Origin: Pseudomonadota bacterium
GTDB lineage: Bacteria > Pseudomonadota > Gammaproteobacteria > Steroidobacterales > JBCBZW01
Assembly (NCBI GenBank): GCA_039193195.1
Contig: JBCCWS010000001.1
Location: 1-64,000 of the forward strand
Direction: 5' to 3'
Length of the DNA: 64,000 nucleotides
The notes below the pieces were generated by a model, which had not been told where the DNA came from, searched no databases, and saw only the letters and a list, made by a program, of their open reading frames with translations. Positions 40,740 to 50,198 of the stretch are shown piece by piece (positions within the stretch are counted from its first letter, which is position 1; each line of letters starts with the position of its first letter). A program made the position numbers and the translations under genes.

Positions 40740-42521
40740 ATGACCCCCGGATCCAGTACCTATCGACCCTCGGCAACCGATAGCGAAACACTGCAAAGCT
40801 ACATTGCCGAGCTGCAGCAGCAGTACCTGGAGATGTGTCGCGTTCGCGATGAGCTCGAGACGTCGCGCGAGTGGTACCGCTTCATGTTCCAGAACTCGCC
40901 CGTCGCTTACCTGTGCTTCGACCGTTTCGGTGTGGTCAGCGATGCCAACGACCGCGCTCTCGAGATCCTCGGCCAAAGCGCCGACCGGGTGATTGGCAAG
41001 CCCGGTTTGCTGTTTTTCTCCGCGGCCGGTCGACGTGCCTTCGCGACGCATATCCGCCACGTGCTCGAAGAGGGGCAGCGCGAGATCGAGCTGGAGCTGA
41101 ACTCGCCCGTGCACGGCTGGCAGCACGTGCTCATGTCGAGTATTCCCATCCCCCACGAATCAGGTACCCCCACTCATTGCCAGTCGGCCCTCATAAACAT
41201 CTCAGAGTTGAAGCGTACGCAGGAACGCCTGGTGCAGACGCGCGACCACATGGAGACTCTGGCGCATCACGACGCTCTAACCGGTCTGCCGAATCGCCTG
41301 CTGTTTATGGATCGCCTTGAGCATGCGATCAATCGCGCAAGCCGAGAGAATTTGATAGGTGCCGTAATATTCTTCGATCTCGATCGCTTCAAGGTCATCA
41401 ACGATTGCCTGGGGCACGAGGCCGGCGACACGCTGCTCAAGCAGATGGCGCAGCGGCTGCGTGAAACCACCCGCGCGGAGGATACGGGCGCACGCTTTGG
41501 CGGCGACGAGTTCACTATTCTCCTCGAGAACATCGTAAATCACGAGAATGCGGAGAACGTTGCGCGCAAGCTGCTTGCTAGCTTTGAGCGCCCGGTGGCG
41601 CTGAACGGGCAGACCGTGCGCGTGACGCCGAGCATTGGCATCGCCATGTTTCGAGGTAATGACTTGGAAGCCGGCGAGATCATTCGCAGGGCTGACGTAG
41701 CGATGTACGCGGCGAAGGCGAGCGGCGGCGCCACTCACCACGTATTCAAAGCCGCCGACGACGAGTTGGGTGACCGCCACGAGCTTGAGACGCAGCTCTA
41801 CTCGGCGCTGAACGAAGAGCAGTTCCGAGTGGTGTTTCAGCCCCAGTTCCGTGCCGACGGGGCCACCGTGGCTGGCCATGAAGCGCTCGTGCGTTGGGAG
41901 CACCCTCAGCGCGGTACGTTGCTGCCGAGCGACTTCGTGCCCTTGGCCGAGGAGGCAGGGTTTATCGGCGAGTTGGGCCTTTGGGTGCTCCGCGAGGCGT
42001 GTCGTCAGAACATGCGCAACTGCGATGGCAACACGCCCGTAGCTCGCATCGCCGTGAACGTATCCCCGCTTCAGCTGGCCGCTGGCAACTTGGTGGAAGC
42101 GGTGCAGACCGTGCTGGATGAGACGGGCCACCCGCCTGACTACCTCGAGCTAGAGATCACGGAGACGGCCGTGATGTCAGAGCCTTCTACCGTGGTCGGT
42201 GTGCTCGATCGCCTGCGCGCGATGGGCGTGAGTATCGCCGTGGATGATTTTGGCACGGGCTACTCCTCGCTCGTGCTCCTTAAGCGCTTTCCCATCAATC
42301 GCTTGAAGATCGACGGCTCTTTCGTGCAGGGAATCGAGGATCAGTCCTCGGATCGCACGATCGCCCAAGCGATCATTTCGCTCGCTCAGCAGATGGCGAT
42401 GGAGGTGGTTGCGGAAGGCGTAGAGACGCGCGCCCAGTTCGATTTCCTGCAGGATGCAGGCTGCGAGCTGTTTCAGGGCTATCTGTTCTCACCGCCCGCG
42501 GAAACGCTCTACCACGCCTGA
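40740..42521 (+). CDS. PAS-GGDEF-EAL protein (c-di-GMP turnover)
   Basis: A 593-aa cytoplasmic protein with a short coiled coil (LQSYIAELQQQYLEMCRVRD), PAS domain (about 45-155: FMFQNSPVAYLCFDRFGVVS DANDRAL), GGDEF domain with GGDEF at 254-258, and EAL domain with EAL at 381-383 plus VDDFGTGYSSLVLLKRFPIN RLKID and VAEGVETRAQ. Both catalytic signatures are intact, so it could make and degrade c-di-GMP. ATG 40740 is preceded by a GGAGTAAGTGG sequence. It is convergent with the CheB-CheR fusion, separated by 11 bp. Confidence 0.95.
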   Translation: MTPGSSTYRPSATDSETLQSYIAELQQQYLEMCRVRDELETSREWYRFMFQNSPVAYLCFDRFGVVSDANDRALEILGQSADRVIGKPGLLFFSAAGRRAFATHIRHVLEEGQREIELELNSPVHGWQHVLMSSIPIPHESGTPTHCQSALINISELKRTQERLVQTRDHMETLAHHDALTGLPNRLLFMDRLEHAINRASRENLIGAVIFFDLDRFKVINDCLGHEAGDTLLKQMAQRLRETTRAEDTGARFGGDEFTILLENIVNHENAENVARKLLASFERPVALNGQTVRVTPSIGIAMFRGNDLEAGEIIRRADVAMYAAKASGGATHHVFKAADDELGDRHELETQLYSALNEEQFRVVFQPQFRADGATVAGHEALVRWEHPQRGTLLPSDFVPLAEEAGFIGELGLWVLREACRQNMRNCDGNTPVARIAVNVSPLQLAAGNLVEAVQTVLDETGHPPDYLELEITETAVMSEPSTVVGVLDRLRAMGVSIAVDDFGTGYSSLVLLKRFPINRLKIDGSFVQGIEDQSSDRTIAQAIISLAQQMAMEVVAEGVETRAQFDFLQDAGCELFQGYLFSPPAETLYHA

Positions 42522-42532
42522 GCGGCCACGCT

Positions 42533-45500
42533 TCAGCTCACCGGCAAGGTGAAGCTGACCGTCGTACCCATGCCAACGGTGGACTCCAGCCAGATGTGGC
42601 CGCCGTTTCGCTCGATGATGCGCTTGCAGATCGGCAGGCCAGTCCCTATCCCCGTCGGCCCATCGCTTGCGTTAGGTGCGATCAAGCCAAATACTTCGAA
42701 GGCCCGTTCGAGCTCACGTTCCGACATGCCGTTCCCCGTATCCTTGATGCGCAGGGTGATCATGTTGTCGTTGCGCTCGTGACTGACATTTACGCGGGCG
42801 GGGCGTTCGCTGTAGCGGATGGCGTTGTCGAGCAGGTGGTAAAAGACCCGTACCAGTTGGCTTCGATCCACGTACACTTCCGGGATCTCGCTAAGCTCGA
42901 TCTGCGCACCGTCGGCGTCGATCAGTGGTCGCAGGAGCTTGATGGCCTCAAGGCAGGCGGACGCGCTGCAGATGGCAGTGGGTTGGGCGCCGCGGGTTTC
43001 CACGCGGGAGAACTCGAGCAGCCCCTTGATCATCTGCACCGCCTGATCGGCCGCCTGTCCGGCAGCGCGCAGCATCTCATGCTCATGCTCATGCAAACGA
43101 TCGCCCATCGATTGCTGCAACGCGCCGCTCGCCGTGCCGACGATTCGCACGGGCTCTTGCAGAGCGTGAGAGACAGCGTAAGCAAAGCGCTGCAGCTCCT
43201 CGTGTGATTCGCGCAGCTTGCGGCTAGCGCTCATTACCCGCTCGACGCTGACGAAGGTCACCACGACACCCACGACCTGCTCATCGGCATCCCGGTACGG
43301 CGTCATGCGAAGGAGCAAGGTGGCCCCGAATCGATCGCGCACCTCCGTTTCGAAGAGCTGGCGATCCTGCAGCACTTGCTCCAGGTGCGCATTGAACTCG
43401 TCGAACTCGATGTGCTTGTCAAGGTGGGCGATCGGGCGGCCGATGTCCTGCTCAAGCAGATTGAACTGATAGGCGGCGGTGGGCGTGAACTTGCGGATGC
43501 GCAGTTCGCTGTCTAGGAATACGGTCCCGATCTCCGTGCTCTTGAGGAGATTGTGCATATCCGAGGTGAGTTCTGTGAGCTCGTCAATCTTACCCTCGTG
43601 CTCGCGGTTGACCGTGTAGAGCTCCTCGTTGACCGAGTGCAGTTCCTCGTTGGTGCTTTGCAGCTCCTCGTTGGCGGCCATCAGCTCTTCGTTGGTGGCC
43701 TGCAGCTCTTCATTGCTCGTTTCGAGGTCTTCCACCGCGGTCTGCAGGTGCTCGCGCGTGTAGCGAAGCTCCGTCTCGAGATCTAGCACCTGATCATCCG
43801 TGGCTTCCGAGTAGTCCATCTCAATGGGCGCGGCGCTGGGCATCGGCCGTGCCGACTCCTCGAAGCTGAGCAGGGTGTAAGGTGCCGCTTCCCGCCCTTG
43901 CTGGGGCAGCGGTCGAGCGTGGAGATCGATGCGCTTGAGTTCGCCGTCCAGCGCGACCTTGATGCCATTTAGGGCCAGCGGCTCTTCCGTGCTGTGTACC
44001 TTCTGCAAGGCACTGATCACGGCCAAGCGCAGATCGGCGATCACGAGCTCCGAGAGGTATAGGCTGGCCACGCCCGTTTGCGGCTGCAGAAAGCGACGTG
44101 CATCGCCGAAGGTATGGGCGATCTCCCCCGAGCCGCTGACCAGTATGCTGGCGGGCATGTACTGCTCCATCAGCACGTCGTAGGCGCGAATCAGGCTGGT
44201 GGGGCGCCCACCCAAAGCGCCGCGGGAGAAGCTGGGTGTCACCGGTGAGCGCTGCTCGTCCACGGGCGGTCGGCGCACGGGCGGCACGCGGAAGGAGGCG
44301 TTGGCGATGCGCCGCTCCGTGCGCTTGGTAAACACCTTGAAGCGATTGCTCTCCGTGCTGTAGTCATTCACCAGATCGCCCAAGGACTCGCTCGGGCCGA
44401 GGAACAGAAAGCCGTCCTTGAGCAGAGCGAAGTGGAACATGGCAAGCGCGTTGCGTTGGGCGCCTGCATCCAGGTAGATGAGCATGTTCCGACACATCAC
44501 CATGGCGAGCTTAGTGAAGGGCGGATCGGTGGTGACGTCTTGGCGGGCGAACACCACCATCTTGCGAATGTCCGGCTTGACCAGGTAGCCCTTGGTCACG
44601 CGAGCGAAATGGCGTGCCAGGCGCTCAGGCGGCAAGGACGCCACGTGGTTTTCGTCGTAGACGCCGCTGGCTGCGAACTCCAAGGATCCCTTGTGCACGT
44701 CCGTGGCGAAGATCTTCACCGGCAGCTGGATGCGGCGAGCTTCCATGGCCTCGCGCAGCAGCATCGCAAGGCTGTAGACCTCCTCGCCAGTGGCGCAGCC
44801 GGGTGTCCATACGCGCAGATCCCCCTGTGACTGCGCGCGGCCCAAGATCTTCGGTATGACCTCCTCCTCGAGGTAGGTCCAGGCGGTGCTATCGCGGAAG
44901 AAGGCGGTGACGCCTATCAGCAGGTCTCGGTATAGCTGATCCAGTTCGTCCGGATTGGCGGAGAGGAAGTCGACAAACTCCTCCATCGTGGTCAGGTGCG
45001 CCTCGTGCATGCGCCGCTCGACGCGGCGCGCGACCGTGGCGATCTTGTAGCTGTTGAAGTCGAGGCCGTACTCGCGTCGCAAGAGGGCGAACACGCCGCC
45101 GTAAATCGGGTTGTCCGTGGGTTCAGGGATCGGCAGCTCTTGCTTGTCGCGGATGCGCATGAGCGCCGAGGGAATGTGCTCGGGGGCCAAGACCAGATCG
45201 ACCACGCCGGTGGCGACCGTGTTGTTCGGCATGCTGTCAAAGCCCGAGGAGTCGGAGGTCTGGGCGATCACGAGCCCGCCCGCGTCGTGGACCGCTCTCG
45301 CTCCGTCTGTGCCGTCGTCGCCCGTGCCGGACAGTACGACGGCGATCGCCGCTTCACCCCATTGTTCGGCGAGGGAGACGAAGAAGTGGTTGATCGGACG
45401 GTGCCGAGCGGCGTCGGGCGTGAGCGGCACCGGTTGCAAGGTTTGGCGCGTGGTCAGAAGTTCGCAGCCCTCGGGCGTCACGTAGATGCGATTGGCCTGG

Positions 45501-45736
45501 ATGGTCAAGGCATCGCGCACGGCGTGTATCGGCATGCGCGTGCGGCGGCCGAGCACCTGATCCATTACGCTTTCGAAGGTGGGCGAGAGGTGCTGCACCA
45601 CCACGAAGGCCATGCCCGAATCAGTCGGCAGAGACTCGACGAAGCGCTCGAGCGCCTCCACGCCACCAGCGGACGCTCCGATGCCGACCAAGTGCGTCGC
45701 TGCGGTCAGCTGATTCCCCACCACAGTGTCATCCAC
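42533..45736 (-). CDS. CheB-CheR-PAS-histidine kinase fusion protein
   Basis: A 1067-aa hybrid. Domain order: CheB methylesterase (about 10-190) with Ser22 in GASAGG, His49 in VVQHLSP and the Asp in [11 protein letters not shown]; CheR methyltransferase (about 205-475) with [17 protein letters not shown] and a late [12 protein letters not shown]-like regions; a long heptad coiled coil ([19 protein letters not shown]...); another PAS; and a HWE/HisKA-like kinase with His857 in [10 protein letters not shown] and ATPase motifs [24 protein letters not shown]. No receiver is present on CheB. Such fusions act on non-classical signalling rather than flagellar chemotaxis. No other chemotaxis gene is in the window. 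Confidence 0.93.
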   Translation of the reverse strand: MDDTVVGNQLTAATHLVGIGASAGGVEALERFVESLPTDSGMAFVVVQHLSPTFESVMDQVLGRRTRMPIHAVRDALTIQANRIYVTPEGCELLTTRQTLQPVPLTPDAARHRPINHFFVSLAEQWGEAAIAVVLSGTGDDGTDGARAVHDAGGLVIAQTSDSSGFDSMPNNTVATGVVDLVLAPEHIPSALMRIRDKQELPIPEPTDNPIYGGVFALLRREYGLDFNSYKIATVARRVERRMHEAHLTTMEEFVDFLSANPDELDQLYRDLLIGVTAFFRDSTAWTYLEEEVIPKILGRAQSQGDLRVWTPGCATGEEVYSLAMLLREAMEARRIQLPVKIFATDVHKGSLEFAASGVYDENHVASLPPERLARHFARVTKGYLVKPDIRKMVVFARQDVTTDPPFTKLAMVMCRNMLIYLDAGAQRNALAMFHFALLKDGFLFLGPSESLGDLVNDYSTESNRFKVFTKRTERRIANASFRVPPVRRPPVDEQRSPVTPSFSRGALGGRPTSLIRAYDVLMEQYMPASILVSGSGEIAHTFGDARRFLQPQTGVASLYLSELVIADLRLAVISALQKVHSTEEPLALNGIKVALDGELKRIDLHARPLPQQGREAAPYTLLSFEESARPMPSAAPIEMDYSEATDDQVLDLETELRYTREHLQTAVEDLETSNEELQATNEELMAANEELQSTNEELHSVNEELYTVNREHEGKIDELTELTSDMHNLLKSTEIGTVFLDSELRIRKFTPTAAYQFNLLEQDIGRPIAHLDKHIEFDEFNAHLEQVLQDRQLFETEVRDRFGATLLLRMTPYRDADEQVVGVVVTFVSVERVMSASRKLRESHEELQRFAYAVSHALQEPVRIVGTASGALQQSMGDRLHEHEHEMLRAAGQAADQAVQMIKGLLEFSRVETRGAQPTAICSASACLEAIKLLRPLIDADGAQIELSEIPEVYVDRSQLVRVFYHLLDNAIRYSERPARVNVSHERNDNMITLRIKDTGNGMSERELERAFEVFGLIAPNASDGPTGIGTGLPICKRIIERNGGHIWLESTVGMGTTVSFTLPVS

Positions 45737-46044
45737 GTTGTTGATTCCTCACCAGTCAGTGGGTGCGGGTGCCGATAGGGTGCACGGCGGAGTTTTAGAT
45801 CAGCATACCTCGGGACGTCGCTTGGGGCGAAGATTATTGTTACCTCGAGGCCCAAGGTGATTCTCCCGCGCAAGGTGCGTGTGGTTCGAGGTGAGAGGCG
45901 CCAAAACTAGCGCTTTGTATGGCGCGACATGAGCGGCTTTAGTGCCCGGTGAAGATCGCGCGGCGCTTGGCGGCTCGCATTCGCCGCGACCATGCGACAT
46001 GCTCCTTCCCCCTTTAGCGATGGAACACACTCGGGAGCCCTCCG
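45737..46044. other. Divergent intergenic region
   Basis: 308 bp between the CheB-CheR fusion and the BNR-repeat gene, which are read in opposite directions. It has AT-rich patches near 45785-45840 (promoter candidates) but no clear -35/-10 pair that I would name. No gene seen. Confidence 0.45.
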
Positions 46045-47361
46045 TTGCGCCGATCTGCAGTCTCTTCGCTCGGCATCCTGGTGCTCAGCGCTTCGGCTGC
46101 CCTGGCGCGCCAGGGCGACGGCCTCGCCGATTCGGTGCAGTTTGTGCCGACACCCGCAGGCACCCAGAGCGCTCAACCTCATCTCGCGAGCGTCGGCGAC
46201 ACGCTAGTGCTCAGTTGGCTCGAGCCTGTCTCTGGCGGCGGCAAAGTGCTCCGCCAGGCAGTCCTTAGCGAGACGGGTTGGCAGGCGCGTCCCGCCGTGG
46301 CGACGGGGCGCCAGTGGTTCGTCAATTGGGCGGACTTTCCGTCCGTGGTGCCGATCGACGACCAGGGGCTTTGGGCAGCTCACTGGCTGCAGCGCCGCCC
46401 CGGCGGGCGCTACAGCTATGACGTGTACCTGAGCCTCTCGCAGGACGCTGGCCACACCTGGTCGGCCCCGCTGCTCGCGCACACGGACGGGACAGCGACG
46501 GAGCACGGGTTCGTGAGCCTCTTCCCTTGGGGCGACGCAGTAGGCGCCCTATGGTTGGATGGGCGATACACCGGCAGTGACGGCGGCCACGACCATGCGG
46601 ACGCGACGGCGAAGCCTGAGCCGACGGTCCGCGGCATGACCTTGCGCGCGGCGCGCTTCGCGCCGGCCGGCGCGCGCTTGGAGGCGCTCGAGGTAGATGA
46701 CCTGGTTTGCGATTGCTGTCAGACCGACGTGGCTGTGACCAGCTCAGGACCTGTGGCGGCCTATCGAAATCGTACGCTAGATGAGGTTCGCGACATCCAC
46801 ATTGCGCGTCTGGTGGATGGTGGGTGGGTCTTGGGCGGTCCCGTGGGTACACGGCGCTGGAAGGTGCGAGGTTGCCCGGTAAACGGCCCCGCCATCGACG
46901 CGCACGGCAATCGTGTGGCGGTTGCTTGGTATAGCGGCGCCGATGATCAGCCCCTCGTCAACCTGGCGTGGTCGACCGATGCGGGCGCCAGCTTCGGCGC
47001 ACCAGTGACGGTCGATTCGCGCGCTCCGCTCGGTCGAGTGGATGTCGCGTTGCTGACCGGCGCCCGGGGCGCACTCGTGAGCTGGTTGCGTCACGTCGGG
47101 AAGGGTGAAGCGGGAGCACGCGGAGAGATCAGCCTTCGGTTCGTCGGCGAGACGGGGCAGGTAGGGCCGATCTTACCGCTGGTGGAAACGCTGGCAGCGC
47201 GACCCTCGGGGTTCCCCCAGCTTGCCGTTTGGAAAGAGCAGCTGGTGTTGGCATGGACCGATGCGGAGGCAGAACGCGTGCGGTCGGCGAGCGTGCCCTT
47301 GGCCGCGCTGCTCGGCGAAGATCTCAAAGAGCAGGCTGGTGCCGCGATTTCGGCTCACTAG
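46045..47361 (+). CDS. Exported sialidase-like BNR-repeat protein
   Basis: A 438-aa exported protein (signal peptide SSLGILVLSASAALARQ) with a beta-propeller fold of sialidase type. Asp-box-like turns occur as SLSQDAGHTWSAPL and AWSTDAGASFGAPV. A distinctive VCDCCQTD motif lies near residue 230. The catalytic Arg triad and nucleophile Tyr of true sialidases cannot be placed with confidence, so an enzymatic role is uncertain; many such proteins are simple binding propellers. The start is TTG. Convergent with the DUF4124 gene. Confidence 0.82.
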   Translation: MRRSAVSSLGILVLSASAALARQGDGLADSVQFVPTPAGTQSAQPHLASVGDTLVLSWLEPVSGGGKVLRQAVLSETGWQARPAVATGRQWFVNWADFPSVVPIDDQGLWAAHWLQRRPGGRYSYDVYLSLSQDAGHTWSAPLLAHTDGTATEHGFVSLFPWGDAVGALWLDGRYTGSDGGHDHADATAKPEPTVRGMTLRAARFAPAGARLEALEVDDLVCDCCQTDVAVTSSGPVAAYRNRTLDEVRDIHIARLVDGGWVLGGPVGTRRWKVRGCPVNGPAIDAHGNRVAVAWYSGADDQPLVNLAWSTDAGASFGAPVTVDSRAPLGRVDVALLTGARGALVSWLRHVGKGEAGARGEISLRFVGETGQVGPILPLVETLAARPSGFPQLAVWKEQLVLAWTDAEAERVRSASVPLAALLGEDLKEQAGAAISAH

Positions 47362-47371
47362 GTAGCGAGTC

Positions 47372-47914
47372 TTACGGTTCACCTAACGGCAAGCGCTGGC
47401 TTCGTGCAACGCGCTGGGCGTGAGCGCTGGAGTTGATACTCACCGGGCGCCTTGCGCCGCTCAACCCGCGTTGCTCCAAGGCCTGTCGCTGCGCCTGCCC
47501 GAGGGCTGGATTGCTCGCGCGGGGTGCCGGGTTACCTAGAAGTGGGGTAAAGAACCAGCCGTCGCGCCGCGCCGTCAGGGGCGGCGCGACAGGGGGGCTT
47601 GGCGCCAACACCTCCACCTGTTGCACCACGCGGCTGGCGGACGCGGGGTTGAGCGGAGCCTCGTTGGGCGCACGCGCAGGCAGTGCGCGCGCCGCAGGCA
47701 CAATCTGCGCGGGTGATGCCGTCGGTGTCACCACGGGAACGATGAGCGTCTCTGCCCGCGCGCTGAGCGGCGGCGTATCGCTCAGGTGCACGACGCCCTC
47801 GTTATCAACCCAGCGATATACCTCGCGCGCGTGGATGTTATCCACGGCAGCGAAAGTGAGCACGGCGGCTCCAACCGTGCCGGCGATCAATGATGTCAGA
47901 CGGTGTGCGGACAT
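47372..47914 (-). CDS. DUF4124 domain exported protein
   Basis: The 180-aa protein has a signal peptide and a DUF4124 segment EVYRWVDNEGVVHLSDTPP (residues about 30-50), a small module common in gammaproteobacterial exported proteins. The rest is a Pro/Ala-rich linker and a basic tail. ATG 47914 has GGAGG five bases upstream and is preferred to ORF start 47929. Function unknown. Confidence 0.85.
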   Translation of the reverse strand: MSAHRLTSLIAGTVGAAVLTFAAVDNIHAREVYRWVDNEGVVHLSDTPPLSARAETLIVPVVTPTASPAQIVPAARALPARAPNEAPLNPASASRVVQQVEVLAPSPPVAPPLTARRDGWFFTPLLGNPAPRASNPALGQAQRQALEQRGLSGARRPVSINSSAHAQRVARSQRLPLGEP

Positions 47915-48002
47915 GGCGCCTCCGAGCAACAGACGTGCACGGGAGTATAGACTGAGGCCAGGGTCTGAAGTTCCCTGCTAGCACCATCGGCGGCAGCCGG
48001 CG

Positions 48003-50198
48003 TTAGTTGGTGCTCGCTGATCGTCGCCAAGGCGCCGGCATCAGGGCGGTGACCTCGCCCACCTGGTCGAAGCGTTCAAAGAACGGCCCGTAATTAATGA
48101 GTGCATTAAGTTGGCTCTGGTCGAGCCAATCGCTGAGTTGATCGATGTCTGCGCATCGGTCCGCTTTGGCGAGGGCGCTGAGGAGGGGCTCACCATAGTC
48201 TGTTACCCGCGCCGGGGCAGCCGGTAGCTGCGCGCAATGCCAGTGTCGTAGCTGGCGATCTTGCGTGAGTCTGTGCAAAGGGGCGGGCTCGGGCTCGGGC
48301 TGCGGAAGGCGCTCGCGCCAGTAGTCGGTGCGCGCGAACAGGGCATGTGGCTGGCACTCACTCGGCACCCGACCGAGGCCGAGCCAGTGGGTGAAGCGGC
48401 CAATACGCGTGCTAGCGCTCACCATCGAGAGGGGGATGGAGCAAACGAGACCAACCGTGAGCGGCGCAAGCCAGTAAAGCAGATCCCGCTCCACCCAGGC
48501 CGCGACGGCAACCAGCGAGAGGCCCAGCAGGGTGTCGAGCCAGTGGACACGGCAGGCATCGGTGAAGGCGACAGGGGCGCCCTCTCGCTGCTGTGGCTTC
48601 CAGCCACTATCGGCGCCGACGAGTACCGCAGCCACCGTACGACACTGAGCGGCCATCAGTACGGGCGCGTACAGGGCGGAGACTACGGTCTCGAAGACCA
48701 CGCTGGCTGTGAGGTTGACTGGACCGGCGAAGCCACGCCAGCGATGCGGCTGGAGCAGCGTGTGCACCAAAGACAGCAACTTCGGTGCCACGACGACGGC
48801 GACGGTCACGCACAGCAGTTGGATCGCGCGCTCGGTGTCGAAGACGGGCCAGGTGGGAAACAGGGAGGGCTCCGCGAAGTAGTCGGGCTGCACCAGCTGC
48901 ACCTGTAGGGCAAGCCCGAGGCCGCAGATGATCAGGGCGAACCACACGGGCGCGCTCAGGTAGGCGTAGATGCCTTGCAGCAGATGCAGTCGGCTCGCGG
49001 TGCGCACGCCACGAGCGCCGAGCACGCGCACGTGCTGGAGGTTGCCCTGGCACCAGCGTCGATCGCGCACGATCGTCTCCACCAGCGAGGGCGGTGCCTC
49101 CTCGTAGCTGCCCTCGAGATCCGCATCGAAGCGCACGCCCCAGCCTGCGCGGCGTAGAAACGCTGCTTCGATGAAGTCGTGGCTCAGCAGGTGGCCTCCG
49201 AAGGGCGGCTTGCCGGAGAGCACGGGCAGTCGCGCCGCCTCAGCAAAGGCTTCGACGCGAATGATGGCGTTGTGTCCCCAGTAGTTGCCGGATCGACCGT
49301 GCCAGGCGGCGAGTCCACGAGCGTGAAGGGTGCCGTAGCAAGCGCCAGCGAACTGCTGCAGGCGAGCGAAGAGCGTGCGCCCACCGGCGACCACCGGCAA
49401 CGTCTGGATCAATCCAAGATCTGGGTTAGCTTCCAGTCGAGCCACGAGGCGCGAAACGCAGTTGGCGCTGATCAGGCTATCCGCGTCTAGGATGACCATC
49501 GCGTCCCAGTCGGCGCCCTGACGTGCCACCCAGTCAGCCACGTTGCCCGCCTTGCGCTCTTGGTTCTCAGCCCGTCGGCGGTAGTACAGCGGGCAGCCTT
49601 CAGGTGCCTTGGCGATAGCCTGCGCAAACACGGCCTCCTCAGCGAGGATCGCGCCGGGCTCGCGCGTATCGCTCAGCAGGAAGATGGCCACCGCATCCTC
49701 CTGCGCAGTGGGCGGTGCCGCGGCGATAGCCTCCGCCATGGCGAGGGCACGCGCGGCGACACTTCTCGCGTCCTCTTGGTAGACCGGGATCAGCAGGGCG
49801 GTTCGTAGATGCCGTGCGATCGGTGATCGCCGGCCGGGTGCGCTGCTGACGGCAAAGCCGATCACCGAGTGCGCGAGGGTCAGAGCGACCCAGCTGAAGT
49901 TGAGGGCGAACAGGACCAGAAAGCCCCACTCCAGCGGCGTGATCCCGCCTGCGGCGATGACCGCGTGGGCCTCCCGAATGCCGAAGGCGGACAGGGCGAG
50001 CGTGAGGCCGAGCACGAGCAGGCGTGTGATGGCGACCCGAAGCCGCTGTGCCCAAGGCCTCGCCGTGGGTTGCAGGCGCTTCGGGCGTCGGTGTAGCGCC
50101 GGCGGCGCCAGCGCGCGTTCGGCCAGGTGCGGCATGGCCGCTTGGCGTGCCTGTGGGTCGTTGAACTCAAAGGCTGAGGCGATAGAGCCAGGTTTCAC
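48003..50198 (-). CDS. opgH: Glucans biosynthesis glucosyltransferase H
   Basis: OpgH (MdoH) polymerises glucose from UDP-glucose into beta-1,2-linked chains exported as osmoregulated periplasmic glucans. The 731-aa membrane protein has about eight helices and a GT2 domain: TALLIPVYQEDARSVAARAL, YRRRAENQERKAGNVADW, VILDADSLIS, and the processive QxxRW-type motif RDRRWCQGNLQHVR. It is shorter than the E. coli enzyme (847 aa), lacking part of the N-terminal tail. The start GTG lies 32 bp inside the end of opgG, implying translational coupling. Confidence 0.95.
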   Translation of the reverse strand: MKPGSIASAFEFNDPQARQAAMPHLAERALAPPALHRRPKRLQPTARPWAQRLRVAITRLLVLGLTLALSAFGIREAHAVIAAGGITPLEWGFLVLFALNFSWVALTLAHSVIGFAVSSAPGRRSPIARHLRTALLIPVYQEDARSVAARALAMAEAIAAAPPTAQEDAVAIFLLSDTREPGAILAEEAVFAQAIAKAPEGCPLYYRRRAENQERKAGNVADWVARQGADWDAMVILDADSLISANCVSRLVARLEANPDLGLIQTLPVVAGGRTLFARLQQFAGACYGTLHARGLAAWHGRSGNYWGHNAIIRVEAFAEAARLPVLSGKPPFGGHLLSHDFIEAAFLRRAGWGVRFDADLEGSYEEAPPSLVETIVRDRRWCQGNLQHVRVLGARGVRTASRLHLLQGIYAYLSAPVWFALIICGLGLALQVQLVQPDYFAEPSLFPTWPVFDTERAIQLLCVTVAVVVAPKLLSLVHTLLQPHRWRGFAGPVNLTASVVFETVVSALYAPVLMAAQCRTVAAVLVGADSGWKPQQREGAPVAFTDACRVHWLDTLLGLSLVAVAAWVERDLLYWLAPLTVGLVCSIPLSMVSASTRIGRFTHWLGLGRVPSECQPHALFARTDYWRERLPQPEPEPAPLHRLTQDRQLRHWHCAQLPAAPARVTDYGEPLLSALAKADRCADIDQLSDWLDQSQLNALINYGPFFERFDQVGEVTALMPAPWRRSASTN

